Shown here: positions 1 to 6,859 of the stretch, piece after piece
Layout of the letters: each line of letters starts with the position of its first letter
How positions within the stretch are numbered: the first letter of the stretch is position 1
Assembly (NCBI RefSeq): GCF_900112355.1
Contig: NZ_FOLM01000029.1
Span: forward strand, 1 to 32,190
Reading direction: 5' to 3'
Length of the DNA: 32,190 bases
From: Streptomyces aidingensis
Lineage (GTDB): Bacteria > Actinomycetota > Actinomycetes > Streptomycetales > Streptomycetaceae
The notes under the pieces: generated by a model
Seen by the model: the letters and a program-made list of their open reading frames with translations, nothing else
Told to the model about the DNA's origin: nothing
Databases searched by the model: none
Position numbers and translations under genes: made by a program

Positions 1-1
1 C

Positions 2-976
2 GCGTGTGCCGCGCTGGTCGGGGCGGCGCTGCTGCCCGCCGGCAGTGCCCAGGCCGCGACCATCACGCAGAACTCCACCGGCACCGACGGCGGCTACTTC
101 TACTCGTTCTGGACCGACGCCCCCGGCACGGTCACCATGAACACCGGCTCCGGCGGCAACTACTCCACCCAGTGGAGCAACACCGGCAACTTCGTGGCCG
201 GCAAGGGCTGGAGCACCGGAAGCAGCCGGACGGTCACCTACTCCGGCACCTTCAACCCCTCCGGCAACGCCTATCTGACGCTCTACGGCTGGTCGCGCAA
301 CCCGCTGGTGGAGTACTACATCGTCGACAACTGGGGCACCTACCGGCCCACCGGCACCTACAAGGGCACCGTCAACAGCGACGGCGGCACCTACGACATC
401 TACGAGACCACCCGCAACAACGCCCCCTCCATCGAAGGCACCCAGACCTTCAAGCAGTTCTGGAGCGTGCGGCAGCAGAAGCGGACCGGCGGCACCATCA
501 CCACCGGCAACCACTTCAACGCCTGGGCCGGCCACGGCATGCATCTGGGCAGCCACGACTACCAGATCATGGCCACCGAGGGCTACCAGAGCAGCGGCAG
601 CTCCAACATCACCGTGGGCAGCTCCAGCGGCGGCACCACGGGCGGCACCACCGGCGGAAACACGGGTGGCAACACCGGCGGGAACACCGGCGGGAACACC
701 GGCGGCGGAGGCGGCTGCACCGCGACCCTCTCCGCGGGCTCCCAGTGGAGCGACCGCTACAACCTGAACGTCTCGGTCTCCGGCTCCAGCAACTGGACCG
801 TGACCATGAACGTACCGCAACCCGCGGTGATCATCGCCACCTGGAACATCGAACGCTACTGGCCGAGTTCACAGGTGATGATCGCCAGTCCCAACGGCAA
901 CGGCAACAACTTCGGCGTCACCATCAGACACAACGGCAACTGGACCTGGCCAACGGTCTCCTGCAGTACCGGCTGA
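2..976 (+). CDS. GH11 endo-1,4-beta-xylanase with C-terminal CBM2, 5' partial
   Basis: Secreted endo-xylanase that cuts the beta-1,4-xylan backbone. The 5' end lies outside the window; the visible frame opens in the hydrophobic core of a signal peptide and reaches an AQA cleavage site near base 55. The GH11 jelly-roll follows, with typical strings such as YYSFWTD-like FYSFWTD, NPSGNAYL and WGTYRPTG. The two catalytic glutamates are visible: the nucleophile in NPLVEYYIV (codon 311-313) and the acid/base in MATEGYQSSG (codon 578-580). A Gly/Thr/Asn linker built from repeated GGNT units (about 620-715) leads to a CBM2-type module of about 85 residues that starts with CTATL, ends with VSC and has exposed Trp residues (SNWTV, GNWTWP). 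It converges on the MFS gene across a strong hairpin. Identification is confident from family motifs; only the N-terminus is missing. Confidence 0.95.
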   Translation, partial: ACAALVGAALLPAGSAQAATITQNSTGTDGGYFYSFWTDAPGTVTMNTGSGGNYSTQWSNTGNFVAGKGWSTGSSRTVTYSGTFNPSGNAYLTLYGWSRNPLVEYYIVDNWGTYRPTGTYKGTVNSDGGTYDIYETTRNNAPSIEGTQTFKQFWSVRQQKRTGGTITTGNHFNAWAGHGMHLGSHDYQIMATEGYQSSGSSNITVGSSSGGTTGGTTGGNTGGNTGGNTGGNTGGGGGCTATLSAGSQWSDRYNLNVSVSGSSNWTVTMNVPQPAVIIATWNIERYWPSSQVMIASPNGNGNNFGVTIRHNGNWTWPTVSCSTG

Positions 977-990
977 CCCGCGGCCCCTCC

Positions 991-1023
991 GCGGCGCGGC
1001 GGCCCACCCGGCCGCCGCGCCGC
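991..1023. terminator. Bidirectional hairpin terminator between xylanase and MFS gene
   Basis: A perfect 14-bp inverted repeat (arms 991-1004 and 1010-1023) has a 5-nt loop, and lies 14 bp after the xylanase stop and 21 bp after the MFS stop. There is no long T run, as is usual for terminators in this GC range. Confidence 0.75.
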
Positions 1024-1044
1024 ACATCTGCCCGGCGGGCCCGC

Positions 1045-2268
1045 TCAGCCGCCTGGGCCCCGGCCCGCCCGCGGCGGCGGAGCCGGAGCCGGTTCGGAGA
1101 CGGTGACCGCGGCAACGGCTATCAGCAGCGGGATCACGGCCAGCCAGGGCAGCACGGCGGCATACGAGCCGGTCATGTCCCGCCCCAGGGAGACGGCGAG
1201 CGGGCCGAGCGCACTGGCGGCGATGACCGCGGTGTGCGAGACGCCGCGGATGGCGCCGAGGTGCGCGGTACCGAAGTAGCGGGCCATGGCGGCGGACTCC
1301 ACGGCCCGGATCATCCCGCCCGAGGAGCCCAGGATCAACCCGTAGACCAGCGCCGTCCAGCCGGAGTTGACCAGCGCGGCGGCGATCACGGCCGCCGCCA
1401 GGGTGAGCATCGAGCCGGTCATCACCAACCGCGGCGAGAACCGGTCCAGCAGGGCGCCCGACGCGATGGTGACCAGCAGCACCGCGGCCGTCTGGGGCAG
1501 GAAGTTGGCCGCCGCCTGGGCGGTGGACAGGCCACGCTCGCCCAGCAGGTCGATCTGATGGAAGGCCAGCCCGGTGGCGAGCATGCTGGCGGCGGACAGG
1601 CAGGCCACTATCACCCAGAACATCCCGGTGCGCAGCGCCGCCCGCGGCGGCCATCCGGTCAGCGTTCCGTCGCCGCCCCGGCCGGCCTCCGGCCGCACGC
1701 CGTCCACGTACTGGCCCAGGTCGGCGGGCCGGTCCCGGATGCCGAACAGCGCCACCGGCAGCACGATCGCCCATACCGCCAGCCCCTGCACCAGCCATGC
1801 CGTGTGCCAGTCGGTGGCCGCGATCAGCCGCTCGGTCAGGATGGGGACGGTGGAGATGCCGGCGCTGCCCACCGCGCCGACAATGCCCAGCGCCAGGCCG
1901 CGCCGCCGTTCGAACCAGTAGGCGACCGTGGTGGTGGCGACCAGCGACAGCGCGCCCTGCCCGGTCATCCGGATGCCGACGAAACCGGCGGTCAGGCCCA
2001 CGATGCCGGAGACGAACGACAGCGCGACCAGTACCGCGCCGAAGACGGCGCCGACCGTCGCCATCACCCTGCGCGGACCGTAGCGGTCGATCGCCCTGCC
2101 CACCAGCGGCATGGCGCAGGCCCCGGTGAGGGTGCCGATCAGATAGGCGGTGGAGATCTCGGTGCGGCCGATGCCGAGATCCGCGATCAGCGGATCGATC
2201 ATCACCGACACACCTATGGTCTGGCCGGGCGCGGTCAGCGCCAGCGCCACGGTGGAGAAGACCACCAT
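1045..2268 (-). CDS. MFS transporter (oxalate/formate- or monocarboxylate-type)
   Basis: Twelve-helix major facilitator protein of about 407 residues from the ATG at 2268. The motif-A loop between TM2 and TM3 reads GRAIDRYGPRR, and a second copy-like loop SGALLDRFSPRLV follows TM8. The first helix carries ALTAPGQTIGVS, typical of the oxalate/formate antiporter and monocarboxylate transporter branch. The substrate cannot be read from the sequence. With the ATG start the protein would begin directly in TM1 with no basic N-terminal segment. The open frame continues 53 codons upstream of the ATG to a TAG at 2428-2430 with no ATG, GTG or TTG, but a CTG at 2395-2397 has a well-placed GGAGG, so the true start may be 2397 (see separate entry). 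It is divergent from the SodC-like lipoprotein gene and convergent with the xylanase. Confidence 0.85.
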   Translation of the reverse strand: MVVFSTVALALTAPGQTIGVSVMIDPLIADLGIGRTEISTAYLIGTLTGACAMPLVGRAIDRYGPRRVMATVGAVFGAVLVALSFVSGIVGLTAGFVGIRMTGQGALSLVATTTVAYWFERRRGLALGIVGAVGSAGISTVPILTERLIAATDWHTAWLVQGLAVWAIVLPVALFGIRDRPADLGQYVDGVRPEAGRGGDGTLTGWPPRAALRTGMFWVIVACLSAASMLATGLAFHQIDLLGERGLSTAQAAANFLPQTAAVLLVTIASGALLDRFSPRLVMTGSMLTLAAAVIAAALVNSGWTALVYGLILGSSGGMIRAVESAAMARYFGTAHLGAIRGVSHTAVIAASALGPLAVSLGRDMTGSYAAVLPWLAVIPLLIAVAAVTVSEPAPAPPPRAGRGPGG

Positions 2269-2394
2269 CCGCGGGCCGGAGAACCGCGCCCGCCCGGCCC
2301 GGAGCGGCGCGGTGCCGTCCGCGGGCGGCGGCGGAGAAGCAGAGGGGGAGGACGGGAGAGACGGGGACGGGGACGGGGATGCGACGTGCTCGTT

Positions 2395-2413
2395 CAGAAC
2401 GGCCTCCGGTAAC
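2395..2413 (-). promoter_or_regulatory. Candidate CTG start with strong SD for the MFS gene
   Basis: On the minus strand CGGAGG is followed by CCGTT and then CTG (2395-2397), in frame with the transporter. It would add 43 residues: a Ser/Pro-rich stretch and then a basic segment (GRARFSGPR) before TM1, which fits the positive-inside rule. No conventional start codon exists between this CTG and the upstream TAG. Confidence 0.5.
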
Positions 2414-2523
2414 TCAACCGGCTGACGCTATCACCGCCGCCCGCCGGGCCGGGCACGCCACTCGGACGATATGCGTTTCTGATGAATTACGCCGCTCGCC
2501 CGGCGCCCGTGGCCAGACTCGCC

Positions 2524-2550
2524 CGAACAGGTCGAACAGGTGAACAGGAG
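2524..2550 (+). repeat. Three tandem 9-bp units ahead of the lipoprotein gene
   Basis: Three adjacent 9-mers of the form cgaacaggt (the last ends gaacaggag) lie directly upstream of the lipoprotein start. The third supplies its AGGAG ribosome binding site. Possible slippage-prone leader; no function is shown. Confidence 0.6.
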
Positions 2551-2554
2551 CGTC

Positions 2555-3166
2555 ATGGACCAGCGCACCCCTCAGCCCTCCGCCGCCCGGCGCGCCGGGC
2601 GGCGCACCGCCCTCGCCGCCTGCCTGCTGACCACCGCGGCCCTGCTGCTCACCGGCTGCGGCGGCGACTCCTCCGCCGCGGCCGGCCCGGACACCGGCGG
2701 GGAGTCCGGGCACGAGGCCCACGGCATGGCCGATACCGCCATGGGCGACCCCTCGGCCACCCCGGCCGCCGACATACCCGGAGCCGAGGTGCGGCAGGCC
2801 CCGCTCACCCTGCTCGACACCCGCCCGCCGGGCACCGACGGCGTCCGGGGCACCGCCTGGCTGGCCCAGCACGAAGGCGGCACCACCGTGACGGTCTCCA
2901 TGACCGGCCTGGAACCCGGCACCGACTACATCTCGCACCTGCATCTCAAGGCGTGCGCGGAGGAGAACGGCGGGGACCACTTCCGGTTCGATCCGGACGG
3001 CTCCGACCTGCCGCCGAACGAGATCCATCTGGCGTTCACCGGCGATGCGCAGGGCAGGGCCGAGATGACGGTCGAGAACGACCGCAGAACCGGTGACGCG
3101 GCGGCCTCGCTGGTGGTCCATCCCAGGGACGCCCAGGACAACCGGCTGGCATGCGCAGACTTCTGA
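2555..3166 (+). CDS. Lipoprotein with Cu/Zn superoxide dismutase-like domain
   Basis: A 203-residue lipoprotein exported to the outer face of the membrane. Twin-Arg-like basic residues, a hydrophobic stretch and the lipobox LLTGC put the lipidated Cys at residue 35. After a low-complexity His/Asp/Gly spacer, residues 78-203 follow the SodC plan: HLH (128, 130) with Cys134, GGDHF (His142), a His in NEIH (158), VVHPRD (His189) and RLAC (Cys200). Cys134-Cys200 match the SodC disulfide. Not every canonical metal ligand is recognisable, so dismutase activity is not certain; copper binding or a structural role is possible. The ATG at 2555 is chosen over the GTG at 2540 because AGGAG sits 4 nt upstream of it. 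The last 16 bp overlap the CopC gene, implying translational coupling and a joint role in copper or oxidative stress. Confidence 0.8.
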   Translation: MDQRTPQPSAARRAGRRTALAACLLTTAALLLTGCGGDSSAAAGPDTGGESGHEAHGMADTAMGDPSATPAADIPGAEVRQAPLTLLDTRPPGTDGVRGTAWLAQHEGGTTVTVSMTGLEPGTDYISHLHLKACAEENGGDHFRFDPDGSDLPPNEIHLAFTGDAQGRAEMTVENDRRTGDAAASLVVHPRDAQDNRLACADF

Positions 3167-3753
3167 ACGCCCTGAACGCCCTGAACGCCCGGAGCGGTGC
3201 GGGCGTCGCCGGGCTGCTGGCGCTGCTGTTCCTGCTCCCGGCGCCGGCCGCCGCCCACACCGCACTCCAGGACGCGGCGCCCGGCCCCGGCGACACCGTG
3301 GCCCCGGGCGTAACGGTCGTCGCGCTGACCCTGGCGGACCTCAAGCCCGGCACCACGCCCGCCGTCGGGGTGCTCGGCCCGGACGGGTCGGCCGTGGCGA
3401 CCGGCCCGGCCGCGATGGCCGACGAGGGGACCGCGTGCGTGGCGGTGGCTCCGCTCGGTGCCGGGGTGCACACCATCGTCTACACGGCCGTCGCCGCCGA
3501 CGAGGACGAGCAGACCAACCGGTTCTCCTTCGAGGTCGCCGCCGGTGCCGGGCCCGCGGCCACCCCGGCCGCGTGCCGCACCGCGCAGCCTGCGGCACCC
3601 GGAGCCGGCGACACCGTCCTCGGGGTGGAGCGTGCCACCGCCACGGCGGCCCTGGCCTCCGCCGGTGCGGCCTGCGCCCTGGCGGCTCTTCTTCTCGGCC
3701 GCGGCGGGCGCCGCCGCCATCGGCGGCCCGCCCGCCGTCATCGCAGGGCCTGA
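3151..3753 (+). CDS. CopC-domain copper-binding protein with C-terminal membrane anchor
   Basis: A 200-residue exported protein. A signal peptide (residues 1-35) ends in PAAA and leaves His36 as the predicted mature N-terminus, as in CopC/YobA proteins where that His binds Cu(II). The CopC-like beta-sandwich follows (H-T-A-L, D-x-x-P-G-P-G-D-T-V, then alternating strands to FSFEV). A Thr/Ala-rich spacer leads to a single C-terminal helix (about 158-181) and an Arg/His-rich cytoplasmic tail. There is no CopD domain. Few other His or Met residues are present, so only a partial copper site is visible. It starts inside the preceding lipoprotein gene and shares its transcript. The signal peptide contains three LNA repeats encoded by a 9-bp tandem repeat. 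Confidence 0.8.
   Translation: MRRLLNALNALNARSGAGVAGLLALLFLLPAPAAAHTALQDAAPGPGDTVAPGVTVVALTLADLKPGTTPAVGVLGPDGSAVATGPAAMADEGTACVAVAPLGAGVHTIVYTAVAADEDEQTNRFSFEVAAGAGPAATPAACRTAQPAAPGAGDTVLGVERATATAALASAGAACALAALLLGRGGRRRHRRPARRHRRA
3163..3189 (+). repeat. Three perfect copies of ctgaacgcc at the lipoprotein/CopC junction
   Basis: The 9-bp unit occurs three times in tandem. The first copy carries the TGA stop of the lipoprotein gene; in the CopC frame the array encodes LNALNALNA at the signal-peptide start. Copy changes would keep the CopC frame. Confidence 0.8.
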
Positions 3754-3765
3754 CCCCCGGTCAGG
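3749..3765. terminator. Compact hairpin spanning both convergent stop codons
   Basis: The perfect 7-bp stem CCTGACC/GGTCAGG with a 3-nt loop contains the TGA of the CopC gene (3751-3753) and, on the other strand, the TGA of the aquaporin gene (3761-3763). It is followed by GGGTTT on the plus strand. Confidence 0.6.
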
Positions 3766-4567
3766 GGTTTCCGGCCGGCCGCCCGCCGGTGCCGCCGAAG
3801 AGCTGCGCGACCAGCGCCAGGCCCACCACGGCGCCGATGAGCTGCATGCCGACGAAGCCGGGGACGGAGCCGGGCGCGATGCCCGCGAAGGTGTCGGAGA
3901 AGGCCCGGCCGACGGTGACCGCCGGATTGGCGAAGGAGGTGGAGGAGGTGAACCAGTAGGCCGCCCCGATATAGGAGGCGACGGCGACCGGCGCGAAGCG
4001 CAGCCGGTCCGTGCGGGCCAGTCCGAAAATCAGCAGGACCAGCCCGGCGGTGGCGACGACCTCGCCGAGCAGCAGGTGTCCGGCCGACCGGTCGTGGCCG
4101 GACCAGGCCACCGCCGGCTCGGCGAACATGGCGTTCGCCAGGACGGCCCCGCCGATTCCCCCGGTGATCTGGGCCGGTACATAGACGGCGGCCTCCCGCG
4201 CGGTGACCCCCGGGCCGCCGCGCCGGGCCGTCCACCACTCGGCCAGGGTGACCGCGGGGTTGAAGTGGGCTCCGGAGACCGGGCCGAGCAGGGCGATCAG
4301 CACGCCGAGCCCGAACACCGTGGCGATCGAGTTGGCCAGGAGCTGGACGCCGACGTCCTGGCTCAGCTCCGTCGCCTGGATGCCGGAGCCGACCACCACG
4401 GCCACCAGGGCGGCGGTCCCGACCAGTTCGGCGGCGGCCCGCCGGGACAGCGGCGCCCGCGGTGGTGTCGCCCCGGGCGCCGGATGCGGGCCGGTGCCCG
4501 GGGCGGGCTCAAGGGCGGTGCCGGTTCCGGCGTCGGTCGTGGTCACGGGGGCTCCTGCGGTGCTCAT
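3761..4567 (-). CDS. MIP-family aquaglyceroporin, AqpS-like, arsenic-linked
   Basis: Channel protein of 268 residues with six membrane helices and two half-helices carrying NPA motifs (HFNPAVT, residues 101-107; FANPAVTVGR, 212-221). The Arg that usually follows the second NPA in aquaporins is Val here, and SDTFAGI follows, as I recall for porins encoded in ars operons. In the AqpS route known from Sinorhizobium meliloti, ArsC reduces arsenate and arsenite leaves down its gradient through such a channel in place of ArsB or Acr3. No ArsB or Acr3 gene is present in the window, and arsR and arsC are adjacent, which supports this role. A Pro/Ala-rich cytoplasmic N-terminus of about 40 residues precedes TM1. 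Start at the ATG 4567; its SD is weak. It is probably co-transcribed with arsR, 56 bp upstream. Confidence 0.85.
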   Translation of the reverse strand: MSTAGAPVTTTDAGTGTALEPAPGTGPHPAPGATPPRAPLSRRAAAELVGTAALVAVVVGSGIQATELSQDVGVQLLANSIATVFGLGVLIALLGPVSGAHFNPAVTLAEWWTARRGGPGVTAREAAVYVPAQITGGIGGAVLANAMFAEPAVAWSGHDRSAGHLLLGEVVATAGLVLLIFGLARTDRLRFAPVAVASYIGAAYWFTSSTSFANPAVTVGRAFSDTFAGIAPGSVPGFVGMQLIGAVVGLALVAQLFGGTGGRPAGNP

Positions 4568-4623
4568 CGGTGCTCAGCGGGCTCGGTGCGCGGCGGCCCG
4601 GTGTGCCCGGGCGCCCGGCGCGG

Positions 4624-4938
4624 TCAGGGGCAGGCGCGCTTGACCGCGTTGTCGGCGGTCGCGCGGGCGACGGCGGCGAGCTCGGTGAACGAGCCGGCGA
4701 CGGAGGCGATGACCTCCGGCCGGAGCCGGTAGTAGGTGAACCGGCCGCACGGCTCGGTCTCCACCACCCCGGCCTCACGCAGCACCTTCAGATGGTTGGA
4801 GAGATTGGTCTGCCTGGCGCCGGTCTCCTCGACCAGGTGCGTGGTGCACAGGGTCTCCCTGGCCAGGAGGGTGATGATCCGCATCCGCAGCGGGTCGGCC
4901 AGCACCCGGAGCAGATCAGTATCGACTGACGTCAGCAT
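4624..4938 (-). CDS. arsR: ArsR/SmtB-family repressor of the arsenic block
   Basis: Winged-helix metalloregulator of 104 residues. The recognition region reads ETGARQTNLSNHLKVLREAGVV (split here: ETGARQTNLS then NHLKVLREAGVV), followed by the wing GRFTYYRL. Three Cys residues can contribute to As(III) sensing: Cys31 (TLCTTHL, the alpha-3 position where E. coli ArsR has CVC), Cys64 (EPCGRF) and Cys103 near the C-terminus. A single Cys in alpha-3 implies an arsenic site built differently from the R773 type. It is encoded upstream of and in line with the aquaporin gene and divergently from arsC; a repressor acting on the 191-bp intergenic region would control both. Confidence 0.9.
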   Translation of the reverse strand: MLTSVDTDLLRVLADPLRMRIITLLARETLCTTHLVEETGARQTNLSNHLKVLREAGVVETEPCGRFTYYRLRPEVIASVAGSFTELAAVARATADNAVKRACP

Positions 4939-4949
4939 GGGCTGATACT
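4915..4949. promoter_or_regulatory. Candidate ArsR operator at the arsR start
   Basis: Nested dyads: a 10-bp palindrome CTGACGTCAG (4926-4935) inside an inverted repeat AGTATC (4918-4923) / GATACT (4944-4949). It covers the first arsR codons and the bases just upstream, an unusually AT-containing patch in this DNA. Assignment to ArsR is inference from position. Confidence 0.4.
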
Positions 4950-5129
4950 CTCACATCACTCCCTGCTGACACCAGCCCGGGCCGGCCTCCGGGACCGCGT
5001 CCCCGCCACCCCTGGCCCCGGCCGCCGCCTGCTCCCACGACGAGAGCGACACCCCTGTCGCCGTCCTGACCGCCCGCCGTCACGATCACACCGTCCCGCC
5101 GTCACACCGCCGCGCAAAGGAAAGAGCCC

Positions 5130-5555
5130 ATGCCCTCCACCCCGCTCGCCTCCGTGCTGTTCGTCTGCGTCCACAACGCCGGGCGCTCACAGATGGCCGC
5201 CGGATTCCTGGATCATCTCGCGGGCGACCGGATCGAGGTCCGCTCCGCCGGCTCGCTGCCCGCCGAGCAGGTCAACCCGGCCGCGGTCGAGGTCATGCGG
5301 GAGGCCGGCGTCGACATCGCCGGCCGGCAGCCCAAGATCCTCACCACCGAGGCCGTCCAGGCCTCCGACTACGTCATCACCATGGGCTGCGGCGACGCCT
5401 GCCCCGTCTTCCCCGGCAAGAAGTACCTCGACTGGGCCCTGGAGGACCCCGCCGGCCAGGGCGTGGACGCCGTCCGCCCCATCCGCGACGAGATCCGCAA
5501 GCGCGTCGAGGCCCTGATCGCCGAGATCGACGCCGCCGCCGCACCGGAGGCCTGA
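5130..5555 (+). CDS. arsC: Arsenate reductase, LMW-phosphatase fold, mycothiol-type
   Basis: Cytoplasmic enzyme of 141 residues reducing arsenate to arsenite. The phosphatase P-loop CVHNAGRS holds the nucleophile Cys13 and Arg19, and LEDPAGQ holds the general-acid Asp106. Two more Cys lie in MGCGDACP (87 and 91). The sequence matches the actinobacterial ArsC group that, in Corynebacterium, forms an arseno-mycothiol adduct resolved by mycoredoxin; that mechanism is inferred here. The start ATG has AAAGGAAAG 4-12 nt upstream. It is divergent from arsR-aqp, so reduction (ArsC) and exit (porin) appear to share one control region. Confidence 0.93.
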   Translation: MPSTPLASVLFVCVHNAGRSQMAAGFLDHLAGDRIEVRSAGSLPAEQVNPAAVEVMREAGVDIAGRQPKILTTEAVQASDYVITMGCGDACPVFPGKKYLDWALEDPAGQGVDAVRPIRDEIRKRVEALIAEIDAAAAPEA

Positions 5556-5566
5556 CCGGCCCCGGC

Positions 5567-5591
5567 GAGGCCGCCCGCGCGGCCCGGCCTC
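5567..5591 (+). terminator. Possible terminator after arsC
   Basis: Inverted repeat GAGGCCG (5567-5573) / CGGCCTC (5585-5591) with an 11-nt G/C-rich loop that can fold further. It starts 11 bp after the arsC stop. Confidence 0.4.
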
Positions 5592-5742
5592 CCATGCCCC
5601 CGGGGCCGCGGCACCGGACTGTACGGAACGGGACGCACGGGAAATGATCTGCCCATGGCACGCCGGCGTACCGGCACCGGCGGTGACCCGCCGCCGGTGC
5701 GGGGCCGGCCGATTCCGTCATGGCGCAGAGGAGCGTGGCACG

Positions 5743-6765
5743 TTGGGCAGCGTCGGCATGCGTGAGGTCGCCGCACTCGCCGGAGTCTCGGTGAGCACCG
5801 TCTCCAATGTGCTCAACCGCCCGGAGCGGGTCTCGGCCGACGCGGCAGCCCGCGTCCGGGCGGCGATCGAGGCGCTCGGCTATGTGCCCAACCTGCCCGC
5901 CCGCCAGCTTCGCGGCGGACGCAGCGGCACCATCGGGATGGCCGTGATGGACACGGCCGTCCCGTTCTTCAGCCAGATGATCCTCGCCGCCGAGACAGTC
6001 GCCGAACGGTCGGGCCTGTCGCTCATGGTCGGCAACAGCTTCGCCTCGCTGACCCGCCAGGAGCGGCATCTGGCGAACTTCGAGCGGTACCGGGTGGACG
6101 GCGTCCTGGTCACACCGGTCAGCCGGGACCTGTCGTCGCTGCACCGGCTGCGGCGGCGCGGAGTCCCGGTGGTCCTGGTCGACGCCCGGGACGACGACGG
6201 CGGCTTCGACTCGGTCTGGCTCGACGACGTCGCCGGAGGGCGGCTCGCCACCGAGCACCTGATAGGGATCGGCCGCACCCGCATCTGCTTCGTCGGCGGA
6301 CCCCTGCACATCCGCCAGACCGCCGGACGGCTGGCCGGCTGCCGCGAAGTGATGGCGGCGACCGCGGGCGTCACCCTCACCGTGCGGGAGTGCGAGGGCC
6401 GCGGCGGCGGCATGCGGGAAGGGCGCGAGGCGGGTGAGGAACTGGCGGCGATGCCCGCCGGGGAGCGCCCCGACGGGATCTTCGCCGCCAGTGACCACAA
6501 GGCCATCGGACTGATGCAGTCGCTGCTGCGCGCCGGGCTCCGGGTGCCCGACGACATCGCCATCGTCGGCTATGACGACAGCGAGTTCGCCGAGAACACC
6601 ACCGTCCCGCTCAGCTCCGTCCGCCAGCCCGCGCTCGACATGGGCCGCAGCGCCGCGGAACTGCTCATCCAGCGGATCTCGGACGCCGACGCGCCCGTCC
6701 GGCAGGTCACCTTCGATCCCGAGCTGATCGTCCGGGAGAGCACCGGGGCCCGGGCCGCGGGCTGA
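5743..6765 (+). CDS. LacI-family transcriptional regulator
   Basis: DNA-binding regulator of 340 residues. The N-terminal LacI helix-turn-helix and hinge are clear (MREVAALAGVSVSTVSNVLN, then RVRAAIEALGYVPN and the hinge ARQLRGGRSGTIG). A periplasmic-binding-like sugar domain follows and ends in the typical IVGYDDSEFAENTTVPLSSV and a late VRQ/ELIVRES. I chose the TTG at 5743: it has AGAGGAG 9 nt upstream and puts the HTH at residue 6, as is normal. The frame is open back to an ATG at 5644, but that would add 33 residues of non-LacI sequence. It converges on a sugar-binding lipoprotein gene, the likely target. AACGTT-centred dyads near both genes and in the pectate lyase promoter are candidate sites. 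Confidence 0.9.
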   Translation: MGSVGMREVAALAGVSVSTVSNVLNRPERVSADAAARVRAAIEALGYVPNLPARQLRGGRSGTIGMAVMDTAVPFFSQMILAAETVAERSGLSLMVGNSFASLTRQERHLANFERYRVDGVLVTPVSRDLSSLHRLRRRGVPVVLVDARDDDGGFDSVWLDDVAGGRLATEHLIGIGRTRICFVGGPLHIRQTAGRLAGCREVMAATAGVTLTVRECEGRGGGMREGREAGEELAAMPAGERPDGIFAASDHKAIGLMQSLLRAGLRVPDDIAIVGYDDSEFAENTTVPLSSVRQPALDMGRSAAELLIQRISDADAPVRQVTFDPELIVRESTGARAAG

Positions 6766-6809
6766 GCCGCCCGGGCCCGGCGCGTAGAACGTTGCAATCC
6801 GCAGGGCAA

Positions 6810-6845
6810 CGAAATCCGGCCGGCCGGGCGGCCGGCCGGATTTCG
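6810..6845. terminator. 16-bp perfect hairpin between LacI gene and binding-protein gene
   Basis: Arms 6810-6825 (CGAAATCCGGCCGGCC) and 6830-6845 are perfectly complementary with a 4-nt loop. The A/T triplets in the arms give a U-rich end in either direction. It serves both convergent genes. Confidence 0.85.
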
Positions 6846-6859
6846 TGGGCCGGCCCGGC

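Noticed and set aside
4..2412. Long open frame of 802 codons on the plus strand
   Set aside because: It runs in another frame through the xylanase and antisense to the MFS gene; Arg/His-rich translation with no domain. A shadow of GC-rich coding.
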